DNA of 64,000 bases from Bacillus sp. RO3 (GCF_012911895.1 NZ_JAAXCV010000027.1:1-64000), one strand, 5' to 3'; shown: positions 44,656-54,709, numbered from the stretch's first letter. Program-made: numbers and translations. Notes: generated by a model not told the origin, from the letters alone.

Positions 44656-44877
44656 TTAAAGATAGTGGTTATTTTTCCTGCGGGGAATATAGATTGAGAG
44701 CGTAATGATCAGAATGCCTAAGAGAAATAAATAGCATTCGAGCCGGGTGGACACGAATAGAATATAATCTGTAAACGTCATGCCAGTCGTAAGAAGGTTT
44801 AGATAGATGATCAAACTGACTCCACCGGAAACGGCCAGTCCAAAACCTATGAACAAAACAAACATTCGAAACACCAT
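44656..44877 (-). CDS. Small two-helix membrane protein
   Basis: A 73-residue protein starting MVFRMFVLFIGFGLAVSGG, with two hydrophobic helices and a basic tail (IYIPRRKNNHYL). GAGG lies eight bases before the ATG at 44877; a longer form starting at 44898 is less well supported. Similar small proteins sit beside yjbA in other bacilli to my recollection. No function is known. Confidence 0.65.
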   Translation of the reverse strand: MVFRMFVLFIGFGLAVSGGVSLIIYLNLLTTGMTFTDYILFVSTRLECYLFLLGILIITLSIYIPRRKNNHYL

Positions 44878-45028
44878 ACCTTCCGCCTCTATCCTCATAT
44901 TTAACGATTTAGCTCGTCCATTCTTACTTTAGTTTATGAGCATGAATAAAAGATATGACCCAATCGGACACCTAAATTTATTATCCCTGCCGGGAATCGT
45001 ATAACCTTAGGTACGACTCCAGGCATAT

Positions 45029-45796
45029 CTAAGGTAAGAAAGAGGCGGATTGTCTTCCCAGCAGGGCTATGGTCGAAGCATCCTTTTTCTTGAGAAAATT
45101 TTTCACTAAGTAATAACCCGCTGCGTACCCAAGCATCTTGGGGTACTGCTTTCTTCCAAGAAGTAAATGATCGTGAAGCGGACTTCTCCTTGTAACGTCC
45201 AGATTCGGTTCAATCCATTTCTCAATATACCTTGTCAATTCTTTTTCATCATATGCCTCTGTCCAGGAAGCCACATATTTTTCTCCACAGTACTCTTTAA
45301 CGGCATGCTCTGCCAGGCCTTCAAAAATGATTGAATCCAATAAAGTATACTGAGAGTCTTTTTTATTTAGAGTTTTCATTCTGACACAGTGATGGTATTC
45401 ATGGATAAAGAGAGCTTCATATTCTTTACTATCTTCTTGTTCTGTTACAAAAAAGAAGATCTCATCCTTGAAGCAAATACCTGATTTCTTCATAGAGGTT
45501 TGGAACAATCCTCTCCTTTCCTGAACAGGGAATAGATATATGGGAACGTCCGGTCCATTCCATTTACGCTTGTATTTCTTTTCATAAAGGGAAAAGCGCT
45601 CCCAAATATTATTTTCCTTCATTTTTTCATATATTCCTTCCGCTTGGTGTGATGATTTATACATTCCGTGCTTCATCAGATACTCATAAAACGACTTTTG
45701 GTCTTCCCTTCCGTTTTTTGTGTTCTTTAATACTTCCAACGGTTTGTGAATAGAGTGTTTCAGCCAATCATCAGTAGGTGCAATGGTCACCTTCAT
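45029..45796 (-). CDS. yjaZ: YjaZ-like DUF2268 predicted zinc protease
   Basis: About 255 residues. The zinc-protease motif HEYHH (HExxH) appears in LFIHEYHHCVRM, with a downstream FEGLAEHAVKEY that would supply the third ligand Glu. This is DUF2268, to which B. subtilis YjaZ belongs, often annotated as a putative Zn-dependent protease. ATG at 45796 abuts a GGAAAGAGGG site very closely, so the GTG at 45790 (VTIAPTDDW) is an alternative with better spacing. It lies next to the fabHA-fabF operon, as in B. subtilis. Confidence 0.78.
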   Translation of the reverse strand: MKVTIAPTDDWLKHSIHKPLEVLKNTKNGREDQKSFYEYLMKHGMYKSSHQAEGIYEKMKENNIWERFSLYEKKYKRKWNGPDVPIYLFPVQERRGLFQTSMKKSGICFKDEIFFFVTEQEDSKEYEALFIHEYHHCVRMKTLNKKDSQYTLLDSIIFEGLAEHAVKEYCGEKYVASWTEAYDEKELTRYIEKWIEPNLDVTRRSPLHDHLLLGRKQYPKMLGYAAGYYLVKNFLKKKDASTIALLGRQSASFLP

Positions 45797-45856
45797 CCCT
45801 CTTTCCCGGCTTTTTATCATGTATATGTAAAAAGCAGAGGGTTCACAACAAAAAAA

Positions 45857-45880
45857 CAAGCATGCTGGTCTGCATGCTTG
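45857..45880 (-). terminator. Terminator of fabHA-fabF
   Basis: CAAGCATGC at 45857-45865 pairs with GCATGCTTG at 45872-45880; TTTTTTTG follows in the minus-strand transcript. Confidence 0.93.
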
Positions 45881-45888
45881 CTCTCATT

Positions 45889-47133
45889 TTAATTCGTATA
45901 TTTTTTGAAGACGATTGTAGCGTTATGGCCACCGAAGCCCAATGAATTACTCATTGCAACATTTACTTCCTGCTTTCGCGCCTCGTTTGCTACATAGTCA
46001 AGATCACAGTCAGGATCTGGCGTTTCAATATTGATCGTCGGTGGGAGGATGCTTTCTTTCATCGCTAACACGGTGAAAATCGCCTCAACTCCTCCTGCTG
46101 CCCCCAGCAGATGCCCTGTCATGGATTTCGTGGAGCTCATGGCTAACTTGTAGGCATGCTCCCCGAATACTTCCTTGACCGCCATCGTTTCGTATTTATC
46201 ATTATATGGAGTGCTTGTTCCGTGTGCATTGATGTAATCCATTTGCTCAGGAAGGATTCCACCGTCCTCCAAAGCCATTTTCATTGCTCTTGCTCCACCT
46301 TCCCCTGCCGGTGCAGGAGCTGTAATGTGATAGGCATCACCCGTACAACCATATCCAACGATTTCAGCATAGATCGGGGCTCCACGCTTCAGTGCATGTT
46401 CAAGCTCTTCGAGGACCACGACACCTGCCCCTTCTCCCATGACAAAGCCATCACGGTTTGTATCGAACGGCCTTGATGCTTTCTCGGGGTCTGTGTTGGT
46501 TGATAGCGCAGTATTTGCACAGAATCCTGCAACTGACATCTTCGTAATCGGAGCTTCTGCTCCACCTGAAACCATGACGTCCGCATCTCCACGCTGGATG
46601 ACTTTAAATGCGTCCCCGATGGAATTCGTACCGGTGGCACAAGCTGTAACGGTACAAGAATTAAAACCTTTCGCACCAAGCATGATGGAAACTTGTCCTG
46701 CCGCCATATCCGGGATGATCATTGGAACGAAGAATGGACTCACACGGCGATATCCTCTTTTTTGGAAGGTTTCATATTGCTGCTCAAAGGTTTCCATTCC
46801 ACCGATTCCAGAACCGATCCAAACTCCGACACGATGAGCATTCTCTTCTGTAATATCAAGTTTCGAATCTTTAACCGCCATCAATGATGCCGCAATGGCA
46901 TAATGAGTGAAGCGATCCATCTTTCTTGCTTCTTTTTTCTCGATACCGAATTCTTCGATGTTGAAATCCTTCAGTTCAGCTGCTACTTTGGCAGGGTATT
47001 CGTCTGCATTTAATCGGGTCAGGGGACCTACACCTGTTTTACCGGCTACAATATTGGCCCACGTCGATTCAACGTCATTTCCCAATGGAGTAACACTTCC
47101 CAGTCCTGTTACAACTACTCGTTTCTTACTCAT
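45889..47133 (-). CDS. fabF: 3-oxoacyl-ACP synthase II FabF
   Basis: A 414-residue beta-ketoacyl-ACP synthase that elongates acyl-ACP with malonyl-ACP. The catalytic triad Cys-His-His is present: C165 in [13 protein letters not shown], His in [11 protein letters not shown] (about 304) and His in [13 protein letters not shown] (about 341). ATG at 47133 with AAAGGAGATGGAATAC is taken as the start. It lies 43 bases after fabHA in one operon, and a strong terminator follows. Confidence 0.97.
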   Translation of the reverse strand: MSKKRVVVTGLGSVTPLGNDVESTWANIVAGKTGVGPLTRLNADEYPAKVAAELKDFNIEEFGIEKKEARKMDRFTHYAIAASLMAVKDSKLDITEENAHRVGVWIGSGIGGMETFEQQYETFQKRGYRRVSPFFVPMIIPDMAAGQVSIMLGAKGFNSCTVTACATGTNSIGDAFKVIQRGDADVMVSGGAEAPITKMSVAGFCANTALSTNTDPEKASRPFDTNRDGFVMGEGAGVVVLEELEHALKRGAPIYAEIVGYGCTGDAYHITAPAPAGEGGARAMKMALEDGGILPEQMDYINAHGTSTPYNDKYETMAVKEVFGEHAYKLAMSSTKSMTGHLLGAAGGVEAIFTVLAMKESILPPTINIETPDPDCDLDYVANEARKQEVNVAMSNSLGFGGHNATIVFKKYTN

Positions 47134-47176
47134 GTATTCCATCTCCTTTGTCTTTCAAGTTATGAAGGGAGTCTAT

Positions 47177-48109
47177 TTATTTGCCCCAGCGCATGATGAT
47201 CGCGCCCCAAGTCAATCCGCCGCCGAATCCTACCATGACGACTACATCATTTTCCTTCACTCTACCTGCCTCTAGATCTTCAATCAATGAAACAGGTATG
47301 GAAGCAGCAGAAGTATTGCCGTATTTGTTTACGGTTTTAGACATTTTTTCTACCGGCAATTCCAGTCGTTGTCTTGCTGCTTCCATAATACGGATATTGG
47401 CTTGATGTGGAATTAAGAAATCAACATCCTCTTTCTTCAAGCCTGCTTTTTCGATAACATTTATGCTCGATTCACCCATTTGACGAACGGCGAATTTAAA
47501 TACTTCACGACCGTTCATAATAATGTTTTCTTCTTGGTATAAGTGCTTTGCACCTGAACCGTCTGCGCCTAATTCAAAGGCAAGGATTCCCTTGTCATCC
47601 GGCACTTGGCCAAGGACGGCTGCACCCGCTGCATCTCCAAAGAGGACTGCTGTGTTACGGTCGTCCCAATCTGTGATTTTAGATAACTTCTCAACACCTA
47701 CAACGAGAACATGTTTATAGGCACCATTATCGATGAACTGCTTTGCCGTAATCATACCATACATAAATCCGGCACAGGCAGCACTTAAATCCATCGCTGC
47801 CGCTTTCTTGGCCCCTAATCTCTCTTGGAGCAGGCAGGCAACAGATGGGAATGGATGGTCAGGTGTCACTGTAGCCACCAGAATCAGATCAATTTCTTCC
47901 GGAGAAATCCCTGCATCCCTTATGGCCGTTTTGGAAGCTTCATACGCCATGTCTGATGTATCTGTATCATTATCTGCTATTCTTCGCTCTTCGATGCCAG
48001 TTCTTGTTCGAATCCATTCGTCAGATGTATCCACCATTTTTTCAAGATCGGCATTCGTTACGACTTTCTCAGGAAGGTAACGCCCAATTCCTATAATTCC
48101 TGTATTCAT
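47177..48109 (-). CDS. fabHA: 3-oxoacyl-ACP synthase III FabHA
   Basis: A 310-residue KAS III enzyme that starts fatty acid synthesis by condensing acyl-CoA with malonyl-ACP. The Cys-His-Asn triad is C112 ([10 protein letters not shown]), His in [10 protein letters not shown] (about 237) and Asn in [12 protein letters not shown] (about 267). In Bacillus it prefers branched-chain starter units. It is the first gene of fabHA-fabF. The FapR box and promoter lie 160-205 bases upstream, leaving a long leader. Confidence 0.96.
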   Translation of the reverse strand: MNTGIIGIGRYLPEKVVTNADLEKMVDTSDEWIRTRTGIEERRIADNDTDTSDMAYEASKTAIRDAGISPEEIDLILVATVTPDHPFPSVACLLQERLGAKKAAAMDLSAACAGFMYGMITAKQFIDNGAYKHVLVVGVEKLSKITDWDDRNTAVLFGDAAGAAVLGQVPDDKGILAFELGADGSGAKHLYQEENIIMNGREVFKFAVRQMGESSINVIEKAGLKKEDVDFLIPHQANIRIMEAARQRLELPVEKMSKTVNKYGNTSAASIPVSLIEDLEAGRVKENDVVVMVGFGGGLTWGAIIMRWGK

Positions 48110-48409
48110 ACCGGCATTCCCTACTTTCCTTTATATATTTTTTAGTTCTGCCCGCTTTCAGTCTTAAAGATTGTGAGTGGACCTTGCCACGTACACGCTG
48201 TAGCTTTGAGAGAGCCGAGCCCTGTTGGCTAACTAGTCACACACACAAACGTCTGGTTTATTATCAATTATTATGACTTGGTACTAATTTTAACGAAGAT
48301 TTCTATTTTCTGCAATTATTTTTTACTTCTTCTGTTTATCTAAACGTTTGACCATACTCGTACAACCCTATGGCACATAGGTTATGTAGTAGTTAGAGGA
48401 GGTGAGAAT
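48110..48409. promoter_or_regulatory. fabHA control region with promoter and FapR box
   Basis: On the minus strand TTGCAG (48310-48315) and TAAAAT (48287-48292), 17 bases apart, form a promoter. A FapR-like box (ATTAGTACC half-site perfect, other half degenerate) covers 48270-48288 and overlaps the -10. The remaining 160-base leader to the fabHA start has no conserved riboswitch that I recognise. On the plus side, CATAGGTTA (48376-48384) resembles a SigK -10 for the small gene at 48410, weakly supported. Confidence 0.75.
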
Positions 48410-48619
48410 GTGTCTGAAGAAAAGAAGATGCATCCATTTGACCGGATGATGTACGGTGAGAGAAGCCGAAACAAAGAAGCTTCATCTTCTCAGGAGGAAC
48501 AACAAAGCAATGGCGGGGCATCCCTCTTCGAAGGAGTTCATTCGATTATGAACTCCATCGATGAATTGAAACCGCTCTATGAGAAAATCAGTCCTCTTTT
48601 AAACAGGTGGTATAAATGA
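48410..48619 (+). CDS. Small acidic protein (YjzB-like position)
   Basis: A 69-residue soluble protein. The N-terminal half is charged and Ser/Gln-rich; the conserved-looking C-terminus is FEGVHSIMNSIDELKPLYEKISPLLNRW cut here to note a helical segment. GTG start follows GAGGAGGTGAGAAT. It lies between comZ and fabHA, where B. subtilis has yjzB, so orthology is likely by position, but I do not recall the sequence well enough to be certain. Function unknown. Confidence 0.65.
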   Translation: MSEEKKMHPFDRMMYGERSRNKEASSSQEEQQSNGGASLFEGVHSIMNSIDELKPLYEKISPLLNRWYK

Positions 48620-48685
48620 ATCGTCTGTTTTATTTCCGATAATCCATCTTTTCCGGCTCATGTTGCCACAACCGGGCAAAATAAA

Positions 48686-48718
48686 AAGCGGTTCACTGAT
48701 ACATTCAGTGAACCGCTT
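48686..48718. terminator. Bidirectional terminator between small gene and comZ
   Basis: AAGCGGTTCACTGA at 48686-48699 pairs with TCAGTGAACCGCTT at 48705-48718, a perfect 14-bp stem, with A/T-rich flanks both ways. Confidence 0.95.
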
Positions 48719-48729
48719 CTTTTCTATGC

Positions 48730-48918
48730 TTATTTGTTATGTAAGGCATCCTGCCTGCCTAATTCATAGGCTTCATGCATGACTTGGGTAAACAGCGTCA
48801 TAAATGGTTGCAGCATTTCAGGTGAGAACTCGACTCCTGCTTGATCAAGCTGCTCTTTTGCTTGTGGGAAGTACTTCATGGCTATCTGCATAAATTCCAT
48901 CGTTTTATCTTGATTCAT
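48730..48918 (-). CDS. comZ: Competence regulator ComZ
   Basis: A 62-residue protein (EFMQIAMKYFPQAKEQLDQ with a C-terminal AYELGRQDALHNK) that matches ComZ. ComZ negatively influences expression of comG in B. subtilis. It is co-transcribed with med, overlapping it by four bases (ATGA). Length is as expected. Confidence 0.9.
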   Translation of the reverse strand: MNQDKTMEFMQIAMKYFPQAKEQLDQAGVEFSPEMLQPFMTLFTQVMHEAYELGRQDALHNK

Positions 48919-49883
48919 TGCTTAGATTCCTTTCCGTTCGGTAATTTGCCCGTTTCAATGTAGGCTTGAACATGTTGCTTCATCTCAGCTTGAAATTGCT
49001 CCGGAATGATCGGACTATATTTACCCATTGAAATGACTCCGTCTTCAAAATCGAATTCAAGGTTCCCTGGTTCGAGAGTGTCATTGGAGAATCTTTCTGC
49101 AACCACTCCATAGAGCTTATCAGCGTGCTGAACAGTACTCGTTAAAACAGTGGATTCACCTAAATCCGATTGGTCAGAAACATAGCCGATGGCGTAGAGT
49201 CCCTTTTCCTTCAACTTTCCGATTACAGCTACATTATAGCCATCACCTGCAGGATATACAACATCGACCCTTTGACTCAATAAACTCTCCAGCTTTTGAA
49301 AAGCAATATCCTGATCGTTCCAATCATTAGTGTACTCGATTACGAGCTCCGTTTCACCCCTCTGGTGCTTCACACCATCGATGAATCCCTTGACCTCGGG
49401 TTGCCATTCATGAGCTGCAATCACTCCGACTTTCTTTGTCTTGGATTGATAGGCGGCTGTCATGCCTCCGAAGAAGCCCATAGCATATCCCTTGAATTGT
49501 AGACTGGTTGTATTCTTTTCTGTTGCATTCCCGTTAAAGCTTACAAAATGCATGTGGGGATACTTACCTGATAGGGTGTTAAATATCTCCGTATATTCAC
49601 TTCCGTGGCCAAATACCAAGGTAACATCTTCATCGTTATACTCTTTTACCGCTAATTTAATTGATGTATCATTCTTAATACTCTCTTTATAGAAGACATC
49701 TGCATGATAATCGGACTGTATTTTTAATAACCCTTTGTATCCTTTTGTTCCCCACACCCCATCATTTACGGTTTCAGGGACCAGCAAACCAACTTTTTCT
49801 ATTTCAGCATTACTTCCAGCTGAACAACCACTTATTCCTATTAGGAATACAATCAAGAAAACAGCATAAAATTTCTTACTCAT
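48915..49883 (-). CDS. med: Competence-regulating lipoprotein Med
   Basis: A 322-residue lipoprotein with a lipobox-like ISGC (Cys about 20) and an ABC-type periplasmic-binding-protein fold of the BMP/PnrA family (VGLLVPETVNDGVWGTKGYKG, SFNGNATEKN). Med positively controls comK expression in B. subtilis. ATG at 49883 follows AAAGGAG; the TTG at 49892 is less likely. It forms an operon with comZ. Confidence 0.9.
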   Translation of the reverse strand: MSKKFYAVFLIVFLIGISGCSAGSNAEIEKVGLLVPETVNDGVWGTKGYKGLLKIQSDYHADVFYKESIKNDTSIKLAVKEYNDEDVTLVFGHGSEYTEIFNTLSGKYPHMHFVSFNGNATEKNTTSLQFKGYAMGFFGGMTAAYQSKTKKVGVIAAHEWQPEVKGFIDGVKHQRGETELVIEYTNDWNDQDIAFQKLESLLSQRVDVVYPAGDGYNVAVIGKLKEKGLYAIGYVSDQSDLGESTVLTSTVQHADKLYGVVAERFSNDTLEPGNLEFDFEDGVISMGKYSPIIPEQFQAEMKQHVQAYIETGKLPNGKESKQ

Positions 49884-49996
49884 GTGCAGCAACTCCTTTA
49901 AAGATCGTGCAGCATCTATAAAAAGAATCCATAGAAAATTATTACATCATGTTTATTCTACCCTCATCCCCATCTACAAGGAAAGAAAAAGTTTTC

Positions 49997-50749
49997 TCAT
50001 TCCTGAATTTCATGCAATGTAATACCTCTCAATTGTTCTTTTATGATCCTTTCGTGGGATTTAGAAGGCTTGACGATAAGTTCCTTGCCACCTGGTTCCC
50101 CATTCATCCCCCCGGGAGAAAAAGACTTTTTCGTTACATAGGACAATGCTTCATTCCAGCTCTGGTCGGATAGAGCTTTCATCGTAAAAATTCCCTTCTT
50201 ATTTGAATGTTTTACAATGGTCCTGGCAGCATCTTTCACATAGATTGCTCCACTCGGATCATCACGATAATCAGAGTCGACCTCTTCCCCACTCAATAGT
50301 TTGGCGAATAGGAAGTCTTTCGGCTGATGAATTCCGTACAAAGTTGGAAGATAAAATATGGTCCCTTCCCCTGTGTGATGTTGATTCCTGTGAAGATAGG
50401 AATAGACTCGAGTAATGGTGAGGGGTTGTTCAATTTCTGACAGCAGCCCTTCTACCTCTCCCAGGTCCACACTATCCTCTCTTTCCGTATCATAGTATGG
50501 AAGGAACACGCTGCATCCGGATGGTATATCCTTATCCCACTCTTCATAAGGAACATATTGAATGTTTGAGTTCCTTCCAATTTCTAACCATTTATCTTTC
50601 AGTTCTATATACCCGTCAACTGCCGTTACCGTCCATCCATTTTCAAGAAGGGCGTGACAAAGTTCGAACCCCAAAAAGTGTTGAGCAGCAAAAACGAATG
50701 CATGATTCAAGTCAATCACTCCAATGTGTTTGTTATAGCTCTTTCTCAT
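49997..50749 (-). CDS. yjaV: NAD(P)-binding Rossmann-like protein YjaV
   Basis: About 250 residues. The N-terminus (HIGVIDLNHAFVFAAQHFLGFELCHALLENGWTVTAVDG) resembles an NAD(P)-dependent epimerase/sugar reductase fold, although the glycine-rich loop is degenerate, so cofactor use is doubtful. It matches the position of B. subtilis yjaV. The start overlaps the yjaU stop by 17 bases; no strong ribosome binding site precedes the ATG at 50749, suggesting translational coupling. Function unknown. Confidence 0.7.
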   Translation of the reverse strand: MRKSYNKHIGVIDLNHAFVFAAQHFLGFELCHALLENGWTVTAVDGYIELKDKWLEIGRNSNIQYVPYEEWDKDIPSGCSVFLPYYDTEREDSVDLGEVEGLLSEIEQPLTITRVYSYLHRNQHHTGEGTIFYLPTLYGIHQPKDFLFAKLLSGEEVDSDYRDDPSGAIYVKDAARTIVKHSNKKGIFTMKALSDQSWNEALSYVTKKSFSPGGMNGEPGGKELIVKPSKSHERIIKEQLRGITLHEIQE

Positions 50750-51476
50750 GTAAAGAAAAATAAGAAGCAAACTTCCCTCCAAGAGAAGCACGTTTTTCAG
50801 GAAGCACAAAGAATAAATCAGTAGGTTTCCCTTTTTCTAAACGTTCTGTATATATATCTTTTATGAGAGTGAATTGATTTTTATAACGATTAACAGTCGT
50901 TGTCTGTACAATATATAGGGGAATCGAGATGTTTTTAAATACTTCGTAGTTCTTTGCCTGATTCAAAATCAAGGCTTCACAGTCCTCCTGGTTCAATTTG
51001 AAGGTGTGTGTCAGTTCCTTGATTACTTTTTTATAAAAGAATTTCTGTTCCCTTTCTTGTTCTAAATGATCAAATAATGATACGCAAGGTGAGAGCATGA
51101 CAGCGCTCCTTATTTCTTGTTCCATTTTCGGATATAGGTCTTTTAATACAAGCGCTCCCATCCCTTCTGCCAGAATGTGAATCTTCCCATTAATGATTTC
51201 AGAGCGTTTAATATGCTGATAGAGGCGTTTCGCCAATTCCACCGCTTGCCTGCTCCCCCAATTCGCTCCGTAAAGATTACAATAATACACAATATATCCT
51301 TTGGCTGTCAGGTCTTGAATCCATTTGAAGCGTGCCTCATGTTGAACCCAAAAGCTGCTCCTTTCATCCACATAATGATGGGAGTCCCCTATCACCATTA
51401 CAGCGAATCCACTGGGGCGTTCAGGATAATGAATCATGCACCACTCTTGCTCTAATTGAAACAATCGCTGATACAT
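50733..51476 (-). CDS. yjaU: Alpha/beta-hydrolase-like protein YjaU
   Basis: A 247-residue protein with a hydrolase-like core: VMVIGDSHHYVDERSSFWV and HILAEGMGALVLKDLYP, in which the canonical GxSxG is replaced by AEGMGA. The missing nucleophilic Ser suggests a non-catalytic or altered protein. The ATG at 51476 follows AAAAGGAGAAATTCTA. It is upstream of yjaV in the same operon and corresponds to B. subtilis yjaU, reported as a probable hydrolase. Confidence 0.75.
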   Translation of the reverse strand: MYQRLFQLEQEWCMIHYPERPSGFAVMVIGDSHHYVDERSSFWVQHEARFKWIQDLTAKGYIVYYCNLYGANWGSRQAVELAKRLYQHIKRSEIINGKIHILAEGMGALVLKDLYPKMEQEIRSAVMLSPCVSLFDHLEQEREQKFFYKKVIKELTHTFKLNQEDCEALILNQAKNYEVFKNISIPLYIVQTTTVNRYKNQFTLIKDIYTERLEKGKPTDLFFVLPEKRASLGGKFASYFSLHEKEL

Positions 51477-51757
51477 TAGAATTTCTCCTTTTACATAGTA
51501 AGTCATTATAGTTTATGTAAATCCTACACAATGGTAAGGGAGATAGCCCAAAAAACACCTATTATTTACAAATATTGAAGACCTGAACATGGAGTACACT
51601 TTGATCAGGGTCTGGTTGATAAAGATGGTAAGGGTTACATTTCACAGATTAGTCATTTATTAATTCCTGAAGCTGTGGTAAGATAAGATAGATTGAAACT
51701 GGTTGCAAAACGACACATAATAGTCGATTACATAACATAGGAATGAGGTGACTTGAC

Positions 51758-51940
51758 GTGAGATTTTTCTGGATGTTCTTCTGGGCATTTGCTCTGACTG
51801 AAATGTTAACTTACGTTGTAAGTTCAATGAATGGAACGGCTTTCCATTTTGAAACAGGATTGATTTTGTCCGTTTGTGTAACGGTAATGGTATTCCTAAT
51901 CACGCTTGTTATTCCAAACGAGCCGGTGGAAAAGCACTAA
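51758..51940 (+). CDS. yjzD: DUF2929 small membrane protein YjzD
   Basis: A 60-residue protein with two hydrophobic helices (FWMFFWAFALTEMLTYVV and ILSVCVTVMVFLITLVIP). It matches YjzD/DUF2929. A GTG start follows GAGGTGACTTGAC. A terminator lies directly after the stop. In B. subtilis the gene is known as a small membrane-associated protein of unknown role. Confidence 0.88.
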   Translation: MRFFWMFFWAFALTEMLTYVVSSMNGTAFHFETGLILSVCVTVMVFLITLVIPNEPVEKH

Positions 51941-51968
51941 AAAAAGCAGCCTGAAGCGGCTGCTTTTT
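51941..51968. terminator. Bidirectional terminator between yjzD and clpB
   Basis: AAAAAGCAGCC at 51941-51951 pairs with GGCTGCTTTTT at 51958-51968. It ends one base before the clpB stop. Confidence 0.93.
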
Positions 51969-54560
51969 TTAGTGCAGGATTAGACCATTTTCTTTCGCAT
52001 CGATGGTGATGGTATCATTGGGTTTTACTTTTCCTGCGATGATTTCCCTTGCCAGTCTGGTCTCCACTTCCCTTTGCAAGTACCTTTTCAAAGGCCGGGC
52101 ACCATAAACTGGATCATAAGCATTTTGCGCTATGAACTCCTTTGCACGTTCAGTCATGGACAGGATGATCTGCTGTTCTTCCACCCTGTATTGGAGCTCT
52201 TGTACCAGCTTATGGATGATTCCTTTAATATCTCTGATGGTCAATGGTTTAAAGAGGATAATGTCATCTACCCGGTTGAGGAACTCAGGACGGAAAGATG
52301 AACGGAGCTGACTCAACACCAGATTCTTTGTTTCTTCATCTATCTCCCCTTCCAGATTATTCTTCTCTAATAAATGGGAAGATCCGATGTTTGAAGTCAT
52401 AATGATGACGGTATTCTTACAATCAACCGTTCTGCCTTGAGAATCGGTTATCCGGCCGTCATCGAGCATTTGGAGAAGAATATTGAATACTTCAGGGTGG
52501 GCTTTCTCAATTTCATCCAGCAGAATGACCGAATAGGGCTTTCTCCTGATTGCTTCTGTGAGCTGGCCTCCCTCTTCATAACCAACATATCCAGGGGGCG
52601 CCCCAATCAACCGGGAAACCGCATGCTTCTCCATATATTCAGACATATCAATCCTTATCATCTGCTCCTCGCTATCAAACAATGTGTGCGCGAGTGTCTT
52701 GGCGAGCTCTGTCTTTCCTACCCCCGTAGGACCTAAGAATATGAAAGAACCGATGGGACGGTTTGGATCTTTAATGCCCGCTCTCGCACGGATGACGGCA
52801 TCACTCACCAATTGAACGGCCTCCTCCTGCCCAATCACCCTTTCATGCAGAGTACGGTCGAGCTTCAATAGCTTCTCTCTCTCACCTTCCACAAGCTTCA
52901 TGACAGGAATCCCCGTCCACCGGGCTACTATATTCGCAACTTCTTCTTCTGTCACTTCTTCCCGCAGCAAACGCCCTTCCTGCTCTTTCAGCATTTCTTG
53001 TTCCACTGCCTCGAGTTCTTTTTCCATTGCAGGGATCCTGCCGTGCCTTAGCTCAGCAGCTTTAGTAAGATCATATTCACCTTCTGCTTCTTCCAAGAGG
53101 CGTCGAAGTTTCTCAAGTTCTTCCCGCTTCTCCTGAACGACAGCAATGCTTTCTTTCTCCTGCTGCCATTTCAACTTCATCTTATTTGCTTTTTCCTTCA
53201 GATTAGCCAAGTCTCCACGGATTCGATCAAGGCGATCAATTGATGTCTGATCCTTTTCCTTATAAAGGGCTGCTTCTTCTATTTCTAGCTGCATCACTTT
53301 ACGTGTCACTTCATCCAATTCTGAAGGCATGGAGTCTATTTCAGTTCGGATCATGGCACATGCTTCATCGATTAAATCGATGGCCTTATCCGGCAGAAAC
53401 CGGTCGGAGATATAGCGGTCTGACAGTTTGGAAGCAGCCACTATGGCCCGGTCATGAATATTGACCCCGTGATGGATTTCAAAACGCTCCTTCAATCCTC
53501 TTAAAATGGAAATGGTATCTTCTACATCGGGCTCCTGTACCAGCACCTGTTGAAATCTTCTTTCCAGAGCAGGATCCTTTTCAATGTACTTCCGGTATTC
53601 ATTAAGAGTTGTCGCTCCTATACAATGAAGTTCTCCCCTTGCAAGCATCGGCTTCAGAATATTCCCTGCATCCATTGCCCCTTCCGTTTTTCCGGCTCCG
53701 ACAATGGTATGAAGTTCATCAATGAATAGGAGGATCTGCCCCTCACTCTTTTTCACTTCATGTAATACGGCTTTTAAACGCTCCTCAAATTCTCCCCTGA
53801 ATTTGGCTCCTGCAACCAATGAGCTCATATCCAATTCGAAAATCGTTTTATCCTTTAATCCTTCCGGTACATCTTTTCTGACAATCCGTTGGGCAAGCCC
53901 TTCAACGATGGCTGTCTTCCCTACTCCCGGCTCCCCGATAAGGACAGGATTATTCTTAGTCTTTCTTGAAAGGATACGAATCACATGACGGATTTCACTG
54001 TCCCTGCCTATGACCGGGTCTATTCTTCCTGACTTTACATCGGCGACAAGATCCCTCCCATATTTCTTCAATGCTTCATATGTCACTTCCGGGTTTTGCG
54101 TCGTCACCCTGCTCCCTCCTCTGATTGATTGAATGATCACTTCTATTTTCTCTTCTGTCACCTTCTCCTCTGTTAAATACCTGGTGAGAGGGTGATGTGA
54201 CTGCTTGAATAAAGCAAGGGCCAAATGTTCGATTGAAATATAGTCATCTTCCCATTCAGCCTTTAAGCTATCACTATCCTGTAAAAGCTGATGAATATCA
54301 TTTGAGAAGAATTGTCCATACTTCAGTCCTTCTCCTTCCACAGAAGGCATGTCCATCAGCTTGTCATCAATCCACTTTTTTAACCCTTCTGTCTTTATTC
54401 CTCCACGTTCATAAATCGTTTTAAGAAGACTATCTTCTGAACCAAGGAGTGATTCCCACAAATGAAGAAGGGTGATATCTGTATGTAGTCTCTTTTTTGC
54501 TGAATCACCGGCCGAAATGAAGCCTTCTTGGATACTGTGAGTCATGTTCTCAAATTTCAT
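51969..54560 (-). CDS. clpB: ATP-dependent disaggregase ClpB
   Basis: An 863-residue Hsp100 chaperone that, with DnaK, resolves protein aggregates. It has an N-terminal domain (to about 150), two AAA+ rings with Walker [10 protein letters not shown] (about 210) and GPTGVGKTE (about 610), and a long coiled-coil middle domain (about 410-525, [21 protein letters not shown]). Residues are typical of ClpB, not ClpC or ClpE. B. subtilis lacks ClpB, but many other bacilli have it. The gene has a CtsR box and a SigA-like promoter directly upstream. Confidence 0.96.
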   Translation of the reverse strand: MKFENMTHSIQEGFISAGDSAKKRLHTDITLLHLWESLLGSEDSLLKTIYERGGIKTEGLKKWIDDKLMDMPSVEGEGLKYGQFFSNDIHQLLQDSDSLKAEWEDDYISIEHLALALFKQSHHPLTRYLTEEKVTEEKIEVIIQSIRGGSRVTTQNPEVTYEALKKYGRDLVADVKSGRIDPVIGRDSEIRHVIRILSRKTKNNPVLIGEPGVGKTAIVEGLAQRIVRKDVPEGLKDKTIFELDMSSLVAGAKFRGEFEERLKAVLHEVKKSEGQILLFIDELHTIVGAGKTEGAMDAGNILKPMLARGELHCIGATTLNEYRKYIEKDPALERRFQQVLVQEPDVEDTISILRGLKERFEIHHGVNIHDRAIVAASKLSDRYISDRFLPDKAIDLIDEACAMIRTEIDSMPSELDEVTRKVMQLEIEEAALYKEKDQTSIDRLDRIRGDLANLKEKANKMKLKWQQEKESIAVVQEKREELEKLRRLLEEAEGEYDLTKAAELRHGRIPAMEKELEAVEQEMLKEQEGRLLREEVTEEEVANIVARWTGIPVMKLVEGEREKLLKLDRTLHERVIGQEEAVQLVSDAVIRARAGIKDPNRPIGSFIFLGPTGVGKTELAKTLAHTLFDSEEQMIRIDMSEYMEKHAVSRLIGAPPGYVGYEEGGQLTEAIRRKPYSVILLDEIEKAHPEVFNILLQMLDDGRITDSQGRTVDCKNTVIIMTSNIGSSHLLEKNNLEGEIDEETKNLVLSQLRSSFRPEFLNRVDDIILFKPLTIRDIKGIIHKLVQELQYRVEEQQIILSMTERAKEFIAQNAYDPVYGARPLKRYLQREVETRLAREIIAGKVKPNDTITIDAKENGLILH

Positions 54561-54577
54561 CGTGGATCACCTCATGA

Positions 54578-54609
54578 TTTGACCTTTATTGACCTTTACT
54601 TCTATTATA
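54578..54609 (-). promoter_or_regulatory. CtsR operator and -10 element of clpB
   Basis: On the minus strand GGTCAAT AAA GGTCAAA (54578-54594) is the CtsR heptad direct repeat with its three-base spacer. It lies 17 bases before the clpB start. A TATAAT -10 (54604-54609) is just upstream; the -35 (TTTTCC) is weak. CtsR would block initiation until heat stress inactivates it. Confidence 0.88.
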
Positions 54610-54635
54610 ACCCTGTTACGGGAAAAGGAAAAGAA

Positions 54636-54709
54636 AAAGGAACAAGGTTCGCTTCAGACCATTCTCACCAACCTCGTTGATGGTGTGCTGCCCGCATCCT
54701 TGTTCCTTT
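54636..54709 (-). terminator. Terminator of yjzC (long-armed, branched)
   Basis: AAAGGAACAAGG at 54636-54647 pairs perfectly with CCTTGTTCCTTT at 54698-54709, and TTCTTTTCC follows in the minus-strand transcript. The 50-base interior contains an additional CACCA/TGGTG arm, so it is larger than a typical terminator. Confidence 0.75.
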
